Assembly (NCBI GenBank): GCA_003153585.1
Contig: PLZZ01000220.1
Location: forward strand, 3,189-9,490
DNA from: Acidobacteriota bacterium
Lineage (GTDB): Bacteria; Acidobacteriota; Terriglobia; Acidiferrales; UBA7541
DNA: 6,302 nucleotides
Direction: 5' to 3'
Below the pieces are notes generated by a model, which was not told where the DNA came from, did not search any database, and worked only from the letters and a program-made list of their open reading frames with translations. Both the position numbers and the translations under genes were made by a program. Positions 1 to 6,302 of the stretch are shown one piece after another. Positions within the stretch are counted from its first letter, which is position 1, and each line of letters starts with the position of its first letter.

Positions 1-1737
1 GCTAACGGAAATTCCAGCGCCAAAGCGCGGCGTGCGCGGAGTTCCAACGACCGCTCATCCGTCTTCGCGTTCCTTCCCTCGAACGCGCCGCGCAACATCG
101 TCGAAAAAACTCTCGAAGCAGCTTTCGAGAATATCGATCTGGTCGAACGCGATCGGGCGGGACGCCGCACGGTGAAAACGTGGGAGCGCGAGCGAGAAGA
201 GCTCAATGAGATTGGCGTCGCGCTCTCCTCCCAGCGCGAAATCGGCGCCCTGCTCACGCTAATTCTCTCGAAGACGCGCGAAATTACCGCGGCCGACGCC
301 GGCTCCCTCTATCTTGTCGAGCAGGATAGCCAAGGCCAGCACCTGCGTTTTATGCTCACGCAGAATGACAGTCTGGAATTTCCCTATCAGGAATTTGTCC
401 TGCCCATGGCCGAAAATTCGATGGCCGGGTACACCGCGCTGCGCGGCGAAGTTCTTAATTTTCCCGACGCCTACAAAATTCCTGCGGGCCACCCCTTTCG
501 CTTTAATAATAGTTACGATCGGGATTCGGGCTATCACACGAGGTCGCTGCTGACTTTGCCCATGCGCAATGCCAAAGGCGAAGTCCTCGGAGTCCTTCAG
601 CTCATCAATTGCAAACGGAATCGCGCAGCGCGCTTGCTCAGCGCTAAAGATGTCGCCAAATACGTTCAGCCGTTTCGGGAGCGCTCCGTTCGCCTGGCGC
701 TGTCCCTGGCTTCACAAGCCGCCGTCGCTTACGAAAATCGCAAGTTGTACAACGAAATCGAGACGCTTTTAGAAGGTTTCGTCAGCGCCGCTGTCACCGC
801 GATTGAGCAAAGGGACCCGACTACCTCGGGCCATTCCCTGCGTGTGTCCGCCTACACTCAAAGCTTGGCCGCAGCCGTGAACGCGACGTCTTCCGGACCC
901 TATGCCGGGACCTTTTTTGACGCCGAACAATTGAAAGAGATTCGCTACGCTGCTCTGCTTCACGATTTCGGAAAAGTCGGTGTGCGCGAAGAAGTTCTGG
1001 TTAAAGCAAAAAAATTGTATCCGCTTCAGCTCGACGTTTTGCGCCAGCGCTTTGATTACATCCGCAAGGAAACGGAAGCCGGCAACGTGCGGCGCAAGCT
1101 TCAGGTGTACCTGGAGCACGATCGCGGCGACGCTCTTTCCGAGATCGCGCGTTTGAGTGAGGATTTCGACCAGCGCCTCAAACGTATCGAGGAATATCTT
1201 CAGTTCATAATTGAAGCGAACGAGCCGACTCTGCTCGAGCAACATCAATTTCAGAAGCTGCGCGAAATCGCCCAGCAATCGTTCCTCGATCCTCGCGGTA
1301 TTGAGCGCCCCTACTTGAACCCCGGGGAAATCAAATTGCTTTCGATTCCCAAGGGTAGCCTCGATCCCTCCGAGCGCCTCGAAATCGAGTCGCATGTGAT
1401 TCACACTTTTAATTTCCTTTCGCAAATCCCCTGGACCAAAAGCTTGCAAAAGGTTCCAGAAATCGCCCGCGCGCATCACGAAAAGCTCAACGGAACGGGA
1501 TATCCTTATAAGCTTCGCGGCGATCAGATTCCCCTGCCCACCAAGATGATGACCATCTGCGATATCTTCGACGCTCTCACTGCCTCCGACCGGCCTTACA
1601 AGCGGGCTGTTCCCATCCCACGCGCGCTCTCGATTCTGGAAGACTGCGTTCGCGCCAGCGAACTGGATCCCGATCTTTTCCGTGTGTTTCATGAAGAAAA
1701 AATCTATGAGCGGGTCATGCCGCCGACGGCAGAATGA
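1..1737 (+). CDS. GAF/HD-GYP domain protein, probable c-di-GMP phosphodiesterase (5' partial)
   Basis: Probable cytoplasmic sensor-phosphodiesterase hydrolysing cyclic di-GMP. The frame is open from base 1 to TGA at 1735-1737. The first possible start seen, GTG at 172, has no Shine-Dalgarno, so the gene very likely begins upstream. Numbering from that GTG, a GAF domain covers about 21-185. The HD-GYP domain follows (about 200-515), with the expected metal and catalytic residues: H221 (SGHSLRV), H264-D265 with K268 (LLHDFGK), H408, H435-H436 (AHHEKLNGTGYP) and D464 (DIFDALTASDRPYK). The GYP triplet is intact at 443-445, with N440 where D is usual. Between D265 and H408 lie 143 residues, against about 25-30 in characterised HD-GYP domains, so there is a helical, charged insertion near 285-395. 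I recall it from related proteins, so it is probably a subfamily trait. Before the GTG, a VFAFLP strand and a helix resemble the end of a receiver domain lacking the usual KP. Domain assignment is firm; the enzymatic activity is inferred from intact motifs. Confidence 0.9.
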   Translation, partial: ANGNSSAKARRARSSNDRSSVFAFLPSNAPRNIVEKTLEAAFENIDLVERDRAGRRTVKTWEREREELNEIGVALSSQREIGALLTLILSKTREITAADAGSLYLVEQDSQGQHLRFMLTQNDSLEFPYQEFVLPMAENSMAGYTALRGEVLNFPDAYKIPAGHPFRFNNSYDRDSGYHTRSLLTLPMRNAKGEVLGVLQLINCKRNRAARLLSAKDVAKYVQPFRERSVRLALSLASQAAVAYENRKLYNEIETLLEGFVSAAVTAIEQRDPTTSGHSLRVSAYTQSLAAAVNATSSGPYAGTFFDAEQLKEIRYAALLHDFGKVGVREEVLVKAKKLYPLQLDVLRQRFDYIRKETEAGNVRRKLQVYLEHDRGDALSEIARLSEDFDQRLKRIEEYLQFIIEANEPTLLEQHQFQKLREIAQQSFLDPRGIERPYLNPGEIKLLSIPKGSLDPSERLEIESHVIHTFNFLSQIPWTKSLQKVPEIARAHHEKLNGTGYPYKLRGDQIPLPTKMMTICDIFDALTASDRPYKRAVPIPRALSILEDCVRASELDPDLFRVFHEEKIYERVMPPTAE

Positions 1738-2846
1738 CGGCGAGAAATCATCTGCCCTCCGCCGCCGATCGGCGCTGTAGACTCCGCTTGCTTTCGCTGC
1801 TTCTCATGCTTATTTTTCCGGTCACTCTTTTTTTCGGCGCGCCTTTTGCCGCAGGCCCACAATCTACGCCGTCAACAACCTGGGCCGTAACGATTGTGCT
1901 TCCGCCGAAACTCGTCGCGGACAGGCCCGCTACTCTTGCCGTTCTTGGTGTTGACGGCCGGCTCGCCGAAGGCGTGATTGTCGATCTCGGTTTTCATTCC
2001 GGAATCAACATTCGCGTGAAGACCGACAAAACTGGAAGGGCAGTTTTTTTGGCGCCCTCCGATGCCGGCTTTTTGATTGCTAAGGCATCGGGGGCTTCTG
2101 CAGCCGCTCTGATCGATCCGGCCCCTGCGGCCGATTCCCCTCAAGGCGCGATTTCACTACCCCCGGTGGTTTCGCTACAGGACGCCTTTCCCATTTGTGG
2201 CGGCGCGTTTCACGGGGACGTCGAGGCAGACCACGTGACACTCGATGGCGATCCCGCTCTAGTCCTGGCCGCCTCGCCGGAATGCCTCATGATTCTGCCC
2301 GGACCACGGGCCCTGCCGGGATCCGCCAACATTTCCATTCAGATGCCCCGGAGTCCGGATTGGACCGGAGAGACGACGATCGTTACGCTGCATTTCGATC
2401 CTCCCACGCCGCCGCTGGTTACGGAGAAGAAGAGCAATCTCGTCCTGCACGTGCAGGCTTCGGATCAGCCGCTCAACATCGTGGTTGAGAACAAGACGCC
2501 CGGGATTCTTCGCTTCTTGCGTGGCGACTCGCAGAAGTTGGTTACTTCGGGCGGCGCGCAGAATGTGGCGACCATAGAGATTCAGGCGATCAGTACGGGG
2601 GATTTTTCTTTCCACGCGCGGCTCTTGCCAAGTCAGGAACCGGAGACCGCGCGCCGCTATCTCGACGCTGCCGCGAAGATTGCTCCGAAGGATATCCAGC
2701 GGCAAGTCCAAAACCTCTCAAACCGGCTGGCGCATAGCCCGCGCGATGCGCAGAAAATCTCGGCTGAGATTCAGAAGATTCTTTCCTACACGATGGAAGG
2801 CGATTTCCGCACGCTACTCAACTCCGCGCATTCGGCTCTGGAGTAG
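1734..2846 (+). CDS. Exported protein of unknown function, coupled to the HD-GYP gene
   Basis: I do not recognise this 370-residue protein. The N-terminus has a run of arginines (R13, R14, R16, R18) followed by a strongly hydrophobic stretch at about 19-40 ending in APFAAG. That indicates a Sec signal peptide or an uncleaved anchor; no clean AxA site is visible. Residues 50-125 alternate short strands and turns, including a VDGRLAEG turn and a TDKTGRAVFLAP segment, in the style of an Ig-like or carboxypeptidase-regulatory-like beta-sandwich. Residues 140-300 are also proline- and strand-rich. Two cysteines outside the signal, C155 and C184, could form a disulfide. Residues 303-370 become charged and helical. 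The ATG at 1734 overlaps the TGA of the HD-GYP gene (ATGA), which supports this start and implies translational coupling. No catalytic motif is seen; a binding or structural role in the envelope is a guess. Confidence 0.8.
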   Translation: MTARNHLPSAADRRCRLRLLSLLLMLIFPVTLFFGAPFAAGPQSTPSTTWAVTIVLPPKLVADRPATLAVLGVDGRLAEGVIVDLGFHSGINIRVKTDKTGRAVFLAPSDAGFLIAKASGASAAALIDPAPAADSPQGAISLPPVVSLQDAFPICGGAFHGDVEADHVTLDGDPALVLAASPECLMILPGPRALPGSANISIQMPRSPDWTGETTIVTLHFDPPTPPLVTEKKSNLVLHVQASDQPLNIVVENKTPGILRFLRGDSQKLVTSGGAQNVATIEIQAISTGDFSFHARLLPSQEPETARRYLDAAAKIAPKDIQRQVQNLSNRLAHSPRDAQKISAEIQKILSYTMEGDFRTLLNSAHSALE

Positions 2847-2901
2847 CGAAAATCGCCAATCCCGAGAGGGACTCCGATATTTTTGACACTGCGTTAATTT
2901 C

Positions 2902-4005
2902 CTAGAAGCCGGGTAATTTGTTTGTGGCGGGCTCCAACGTTTTTTGGTCGGGTTCGGAGAGAGCGCCTTGCGACATCTGTTCCAGCGAATTGCGCGCGCG
3001 GGTTAGTTTGCTGTCCGCTTCTTCGTAGCTCAGCTGCGCGTGGCGCAAGTGATTGCCGAGTTTTTCGTACACGTCGGTGAAAGACTCGAATTGTTTTTTT
3101 AGGCCGGACATTCCCGCCAGAATCATGCGGGTGCTTTCTTCGATTTTCTGACCCTGCAAGCTGATCGCGAAAGCGCTGAGGCAAGCGTAAAAGGTGTTGG
3201 GCGAAACGGGGAAGACTCTCTTGCTGCGGCAGTATTCGTCCAACATTCCGTATTTCGAATCTTCGGTCAGCAGGAGCTCGTAGTAAACGCCCTCCGAAGG
3301 CACAAACATCAGAGCGTAGTCGAAGGTGTGCTCTTCCGGCAGAATATATTTCTCCGCGATGCAGTCTGCGTGCTTGCGGACTGCCACGCAGAACTCGCGC
3401 CGCGCATCTTCTCCGGAGTCCACCAGCCGGCGATAAGCTTCCAGCGGAAATTTTGAGTCCACCGAAAGCAGGCGCTCGCCGCTGCGGACGATGGCATCCA
3501 CTACTGCTCCAGTGGAAGCGAATCGGTATTGCGTGTCGTAAGCGGTGCGCGGTAATGCGTCTTCGAGCAGCCGTTCGAGGGCAACTTCGCCCAGTGTGCC
3601 GCGTGTCTTGGCTCCGCTGAGAATTGTCTGCAGCGTCTGGGTCGCCTGGGACATGTCGCGGCCGGCCTGCTGAACTTCGCCAAGCTGGACGCTCATTTTG
3701 CGGATGGTCTCGCTGGAAGCTTGTAACTGGTGCGCCATGGCGATCTGGGCGTCGCTCGCGAGTTTGCCGGAGGAGGCCACTCCGGATTGGAGCTCCTGGC
3801 GGACCTGACCTAGCTGTGTCGTAACTGCTTGCATCAAGTGGTTGATTTGTCCGGCGACGGACTGGCCGTGCAACGCGAGGGAATTCTGCATCTCCTGGCG
3901 CACCGCAGAAAGCTGTTCATTCGAGCGGCGGCTCGCGGCCCACAGCACGATTGCGATCACGACAATCGCCGCGACGCCAAAAGCGAGCCACACGACCGGG
4001 CTCAT
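2902..4005 (-). CDS. rmuC: DNA recombination protein RmuC
   Basis: RmuC-family protein, 367 residues, membrane-anchored with a nuclease-like C-terminal domain. In E. coli the family limits recombination at inverted repeats and rearrangements; the biochemical activity is not well settled. Seen here: a transmembrane helix at about 4-22, a long Gln/Ala-rich coiled coil at about 26-128, then the RmuC domain at about 130-345. That domain carries the characteristic blocks GTLGEVALERLLEDALP (136-152), SVDSKFPLEAY (181-191), FVPSEGVYYELL (234-245) and SPNTFYACL (268-276). A polar tail ends in TAG (2902-2904). It is shorter than the approximately 475-residue E. coli protein, mostly in the coiled coil and tail. 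The frame stays open upstream to an ATG at 4119, but that would overlap the radical SAM gene by about 110 bases and put a basic leader before the membrane helix. The ATG at 4005 has a good Shine-Dalgarno and is preferred. Confidence 0.93.
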   Translation of the reverse strand: MSPVVWLAFGVAAIVVIAIVLWAASRRSNEQLSAVRQEMQNSLALHGQSVAGQINHLMQAVTTQLGQVRQELQSGVASSGKLASDAQIAMAHQLQASSETIRKMSVQLGEVQQAGRDMSQATQTLQTILSGAKTRGTLGEVALERLLEDALPRTAYDTQYRFASTGAVVDAIVRSGERLLSVDSKFPLEAYRRLVDSGEDARREFCVAVRKHADCIAEKYILPEEHTFDYALMFVPSEGVYYELLLTEDSKYGMLDEYCRSKRVFPVSPNTFYACLSAFAISLQGQKIEESTRMILAGMSGLKKQFESFTDVYEKLGNHLRHAQLSYEEADSKLTRARNSLEQMSQGALSEPDQKTLEPATNKLPGF

Positions 4006-4020
4006 AGATTCATCCCTCTC
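4006..4020 (-). promoter_or_regulatory. rmuC ribosome binding site, overlapping the radical SAM stop
   Basis: On the minus strand GAGAGGG (4020-4014) stands 8 bases before the rmuC ATG at 4005. It lies inside the last codons of the radical SAM gene, whose TGA is at 4012-4010. This site decides the rmuC start in favour of 4005 over 4119 and suggests translational coupling of the two genes. Confidence 0.75.
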
Positions 4021-5053
4021 TCGAGGTGCTGGTGAGTTGAACGAGGGGTTGCGGCGCAGCATTCGCGGAAGAGCCGGAGTCGAAGGTTTGAGGGGAGCGC
4101 CAGGCATCGATGGCCGCAACCTGGTGCACGCAGGACACGGTGCAGCGCGGGGCGCAGGCTTTTTTGGTGAAGAACTCGCGGTGGCGCTGCTCGTCAGTGT
4201 ATTCCATGATGGGAATGCCCGGATAGCCGCGCTGCTGCGAACAATAGTGGACCAAGCCGTTTTCGCAGATGTAGAGATAGCGCGAGCCCGCGCGGCAGCG
4301 CCAGTCGTTTTCCTTGCCGCGCGCGATGTTGTGCTGGAATTTATTGATGCGCGTGAAGGACTGTTTTTCCAGCGAAATAATTTCTTCGAAAATTTCCTGC
4401 TCGCGTGGGTTCAGGGGTTCGAGCTGGCCGTTGTGATCGTGGAGAATGCCGACTGTGGAGGTGAACCCCAGAGCCACGGCGCGGTAGGCGACCGCCAGAG
4501 CGTCCTCGGGGTTGAGTACACCGCTGCCCAGAACTGAGTTGATGTTCACGTGAAATTCGGCGTGCTCCGCGAGGAGCGCGAGTTTCTGGTCCAAGACTTT
4601 CAGGCTCTTCTTGGACACGTCGTCCGGCATCACGTTATCGATGCTGATTTGAAGGTATTCGAGGCCGGCGCGATTGAGGCGTTCGATTCGATCGGCGACC
4701 AGGAGGTAGCCGTTGGTAATTAATCCGGCCATCATTCCGTTTTTGCGGATGCGCGCGATGATGGCGTCGAGGTCGGGATGCAGCAGCGGCTCTCCGCCGC
4801 TGATGGTGACGATGGCAGTGCCCATGGCACCCAGGCGGTCGATGCGCTGGAACATATCGTTGGTGGGCACGGGGTTCGAAAAGTCGTCGAACTCATTGCA
4901 GTAGGTGCAGGCGAGGTTGCAGCGGCGAGTGGGTATGATGTGCGCGAGCAGCGGATGGCGCTTGGAGGCGAGGCCCTTGACGATCATGCGGATTTCGCGG
5001 ACCTTGCGGTGCGCGGCCAGGAGTTTTCTTCGAATTGTTTTGCGTGCCGACAC
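4010..5053 (-). CDS. Radical SAM protein with SPASM/twitch-like C-terminal cysteines
   Basis: A 347-residue radical SAM enzyme of unknown substrate. The [4Fe-4S] cluster motif is CNLACTYC (C45, C49, C52). SAM-binding elements follow: SGGEPLLH (85-92), LITNGYLL (111-118) and ISIDN (136-140). The C-terminal region has six more cysteines: C253, C263, C271, then C300, C304 and C308. C253-x12-G266-x4-C271 fits the opening of a SPASM/twitch domain (C-x9-15-G-x4-C), and CxxxCxxxC at 300-308 could complete an auxiliary cluster. The N-terminus (1-35) is basic and helical. The last 30 residues are Ser/Ala-rich and look disordered. The start is GTG at 5053: an in-frame TAA lies at 5062-5060, and the Shine-Dalgarno is weak. 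The alternative ATG at 4987 (M23) has none. It sits four bases upstream of rmuC. SPASM proteins often modify peptides, but no small precursor gene is seen here. Family call is firm, function open. Confidence 0.88.
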   Translation of the reverse strand: MSARKTIRRKLLAAHRKVREIRMIVKGLASKRHPLLAHIIPTRRCNLACTYCNEFDDFSNPVPTNDMFQRIDRLGAMGTAIVTISGGEPLLHPDLDAIIARIRKNGMMAGLITNGYLLVADRIERLNRAGLEYLQISIDNVMPDDVSKKSLKVLDQKLALLAEHAEFHVNINSVLGSGVLNPEDALAVAYRAVALGFTSTVGILHDHNGQLEPLNPREQEIFEEIISLEKQSFTRINKFQHNIARGKENDWRCRAGSRYLYICENGLVHYCSQQRGYPGIPIMEYTDEQRHREFFTKKACAPRCTVSCVHQVAAIDAWRSPQTFDSGSSANAAPQPLVQLTSTSREG

Positions 5054-5075
5054 TGTGCTTTAGCCGATTGCTGAC

Positions 5076-5093
5076 CGGGGTGCCCCGTTTTTT
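5076..5093 (+). terminator. Terminator-like hairpin in the radical SAM leader region
   Basis: CGGGG-TG-CCCCG forms a perfect 5-bp GC stem, followed on the plus strand by six T. The shape resembles a short intrinsic terminator, but it points away from the radical SAM gene and no plus-strand gene ends nearby. The two-base loop is tight. On the minus strand it would be a leader hairpin about 25 bases before the GTG. GGGGTGCCCC also resembles intergenic repeat cores that I recall from acidobacteria, so it may be a repeat fragment. Low confidence as a working terminator. Confidence 0.3.
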
Positions 5094-5169
5094 GGCAGAT
5101 GCCCCTTCTATTAGTATGCCACACCGGGCGTGCGTTCCCTTTGTCTCGTGCGCCGCGTTTTGGCCAATT

Positions 5170-5199
5170 CCACACGGACTCCAGTCAGTGTGGCTTTTT
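5170..5199 (+). terminator. Terminator-like hairpin with T-run, plus strand
   Basis: An outer stem CCACAC (5170-5175) pairs with GTGTGG (5188-5193). One G/A mismatch is followed by an inner GACT/AGTC pairing. CTTTTT (5194-5199) comes directly after. The form is that of an intrinsic terminator reading on the plus strand, yet the nearest plus-strand gene ends at 2846. It could stop antisense transcription or be left over from an older gene order. Confidence 0.35.
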
Positions 5200-5240
5200 G
5201 CGGCGGTTCTTTTGGTATAGGCATCGCTCCCCAGGCTGAG

Positions 5241-5276
5241 AAAAAAACAAAAGAATCGCTTCAGGGGCTGAAGCCC
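5241..5276 (-). terminator. Possible intrinsic terminator of the aldo/keto reductase gene
   Basis: Reading the minus strand past the reductase stop (5361), the hairpin CTTCAG-CCC-CTGAAG (5273-5259), or alternatively GGGCT-TC-AGCCC (5276-5265), is followed by CGATTC and then TTTTGTTTTTTT (5252-5241). That is a plausible stem plus U-tract, about 85 bases after the stop codon. The hairpin also forms one arm of the REP-like repeat, so the repeat may have been recruited as a terminator. If it works, the radical SAM-rmuC pair needs its own promoter. Confidence 0.4.
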
Positions 5277-5322
5277 GACTCGTCGGACGATATTTTTGGC
5301 GGGGTTGAAACCCCGCCCTTCC
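5259..5322. repeat. REP/REPIN-like double palindrome
   Basis: Two hairpins face each other across a short spacer. Arm A is CTTCAG-GGG-CTGAAG (5259-5273), overlapping GGGCT-GA-AGCCC (5265-5276). Arm B is a perfect 9-bp stem GGCGGGGTT-GA-AACCCCGCC (5298-5317), followed by CTTCC. Both share a GGGXT-GA-AXCCC core with a GA loop, so they look like relatives of one palindrome. Between them TCGTC-G-GACGA (5280-5290) is a third small inverted repeat. Such paired GC-rich palindromes in gene gaps resemble REPINs and dispersed repeats that I recall from acidobacterial genomes. Only one copy is in the window, so repetition in the genome is inferred. Confidence 0.6.
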
Positions 5323-5360
5323 GATTTCCATTAGTCGATTTAACTTGTTGGCCGCTCTTG

Positions 5361-6302
5361 TTAGTCGGCCCAAGGTTCCCATTTGCGGTCCCAGCGGTGG
5401 CTCCTCAGTTTTTGAAGAAGCGCGGGATCAAGGGGTCCAGCGTCGCTTAGCGCGAGGTTTTGTCGCACGTGGTCGTGCTTTCTCATTCCGACGATAGTGG
5501 TGCTTACGTCAGGGTTCGACAGGATGAAGCGCAGGGCCATTTCGGGCAGGGTCATTCCGGCGGGCAGGATTTTTTTCAGTTCTTCGACACGGGCTATCGT
5601 TTCCGGCAGATTTTCCGGACCGAAGTATCTGGCGCGCCAGTCATTCGGCGGAAATTTCGTTTGCGCGTTCATCTTTCCGCCCAAGCTTCCTTCATCGAGA
5701 GGGACGCGCGCGATAACGCCGACGTTCAATTCCCGGCAGAGCGGGAAAAGCTTGTCTTCCGGCGCTTGATCGAAAATGTTGTAGATCACTTGCACGACGT
5801 CCACCAGGCCGGTACGCAGGGCCTTGAGACCGTTTTCCGGCTCCCAACGATTAATGCTGATGCCGAAGGAGCGAATCCATTTCTCAGTTTTAAGTTTTTC
5901 GACGGTTTCGCGAAATTCCGGCTCGTCGGTCCAGCTATCGTCCCAAACGTGAAATTGCAGGACGTCGATCGAATCCTCGCGAAGTTTTTCGCGGATCAGT
6001 TTTGCGTACTTGAAAACATGTTTGGCGGGGAAGACTTCGCTGTATTTATATTCGGGCGTGGCGGGCCACATATCGTTCATGGGAGGAATTTTGGACGCAG
6101 CGTAAAGCCGATAGACCGGTGGGATACGAAAATTATCGCGCTGAAGGATTTCGCCGAGTAGGCCGTCGCTTTTCCCCTCGCCGTAGGCCCAGGCGGTATC
6201 GAAGAAATTGCAGCCCAAGTCAACGGAGAGTTGGAGGGCTTTCAGGGACTCGTCGTCGTTCGAGCCGGTCCATCCGCTCATGCCCCACAAGCCGTAGGCC
6301 AT
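5361..6302 (-). CDS. Aldo/keto reductase (5' partial)
   Basis: NAD(P)H-dependent oxidoreductase of the aldo/keto reductase superfamily, a cytoplasmic TIM barrel reducing carbonyl substrates. The visible 313 residues run from a Met codon at the window edge to TAA (5363-5361). The family normally has about 20 more residues (RxLGxTGLxVSxIGxG-like) before the GLWGMSGW segment seen here. The true start is therefore almost certainly outside the window, and the edge Met is internal. The catalytic tetrad is present: D35 and Y40 (FFDTAWAYG), K71 (AASK) and H118 (LQFHVWDD). Cofactor-binding features follow: GISINRW (147-153), VIYNIFDQ (172-179) and, near the C-terminus, NPDVSTTIVGMRKHDHVRQN (263-282). 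It appears intact apart from the window edge. The physiological substrate cannot be told. It is separated from the downstream minus-strand operon by 307 bases and a possible terminator, so it is probably not co-transcribed. Confidence 0.92.
   Translation of the reverse strand: MAYGLWGMSGWTGSNDDESLKALQLSVDLGCNFFDTAWAYGEGKSDGLLGEILQRDNFRIPPVYRLYAASKIPPMNDMWPATPEYKYSEVFPAKHVFKYAKLIREKLREDSIDVLQFHVWDDSWTDEPEFRETVEKLKTEKWIRSFGISINRWEPENGLKALRTGLVDVVQVIYNIFDQAPEDKLFPLCRELNVGVIARVPLDEGSLGGKMNAQTKFPPNDWRARYFGPENLPETIARVEELKKILPAGMTLPEMALRFILSNPDVSTTIVGMRKHDHVRQNLALSDAGPLDPALLQKLRSHRWDRKWEPWAD

Larger units (their letters stand above)
5054..5360. other. 307-bp intergenic region rich in hairpins
   Basis: This gap separates two minus-strand genes, the aldo/keto reductase and the radical SAM gene. 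No convincing coding frame is seen; short open frames here lack starts with ribosome sites and resemble nothing known. It holds a REP-like double palindrome (5259-5322), a T-tract on the minus strand after one of its hairpins, and two plus-strand terminator-like hairpins (5076-5093 and 5170-5199). A promoter for the radical SAM-rmuC operon should lie in 5063-5240. The best -10-like string on the minus strand is CATACT near 5118-5113, but no acceptable -35 stands 16-19 bases upstream, so I do not call it. Confidence 0.7.

Noticed and set aside
769..1692. 307-residue open frame on the minus strand inside the HD-GYP gene
   Set aside because: It is antisense to a gene with clear catalytic motifs. 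Its translation shows no recognisable family or domain; long antisense frames are common opposite GC-rich codons.
2259..2711. 150-residue minus-strand open frame inside the exported-protein gene
   Set aside because: The plus-strand frame has a signal-peptide-like start, a coupled ATGA and a consistent fold style; the antisense frame has none of these.
2847..2901. Search for a bidirectional terminator in the 55-bp convergent gap
   Set aside because: Only a 4-bp GCGA-AAA-TCGC hairpin at 2846-2856 is visible and no T-run follows it on either strand at the right distance; not strong enough to call.
3842..4537. 231-residue plus-strand open frame across the rmuC and radical SAM genes
   Set aside because: It spans two well-supported genes on the other strand and has a composition typical of a shadow frame.
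5097..5240. Promoter for the radical SAM-rmuC operon (CATACT near 5118-5113 on the minus strand)
   Set aside because: The -10-like hexamer matches only 4 of 6 and no -35-like hexamer is present 16-19 bases upstream.
5259..5322. CRISPR array or tRNA gene
   Set aside because: The palindromes are not equally spaced direct repeats with spacers, and no cloverleaf or conserved T-loop sequence can be traced.
5460..6161. 233-residue plus-strand open frame opposite the aldo/keto reductase
   Set aside because: The minus-strand reductase has its full catalytic tetrad; the opposite frame has no recognisable motif.

Overview
This window looks like ordinary chromosomal DNA from a GC-rich bacterium, most likely an acidobacterium. 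The evidence for that is the HD-GYP subfamily, the protein style, and a gene gap carrying a paired GGGGCTGAAGCCC / GGCGGGGTT-GA-AACCCCGCC palindrome of a kind I associate with acidobacterial intergenic repeats. The taxonomic call is an inference from memory. It holds five protein-coding genes in two convergent blocks. Both outermost genes run off the window. I see no RNA gene, CRISPR array, insertion sequence or phage gene.

Left block (+ strand, 1-2846): the 3' part of a gene for a GAF/HD-GYP protein, a probable cyclic-di-GMP phosphodiesterase. Its reading frame is open to base 1, and the N-terminal stretch resembles the end of a degenerate receiver domain. It overlaps by four bases (ATGA) with a gene for an exported, proline-rich, beta-strand-rich protein of unknown function. 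The two are probably translationally coupled, so the exported protein may belong to the same signalling output.

Right block (- strand, read from 6302 down to 2902): a 5'-truncated aldo/keto reductase gene comes first. A 307-bp gap follows, containing a REP-like double palindrome and several hairpins, one of which could terminate the reductase transcript. Next is a radical SAM protein gene with a SPASM/twitch-like set of extra cysteines. It is followed after only four bases by rmuC, whose Shine-Dalgarno lies inside the end of the radical SAM gene. These last two form a clear operon. The blocks converge across a 55-bp gap (2847-2901).

No new multi-gene system is evident. The points most worth following up are the roughly 115-residue insertion inside the HD-GYP catalytic domain, the coupled exported protein, the radical SAM-rmuC pairing with no visible peptide substrate, and the palindrome-rich 5054-5360 gap.
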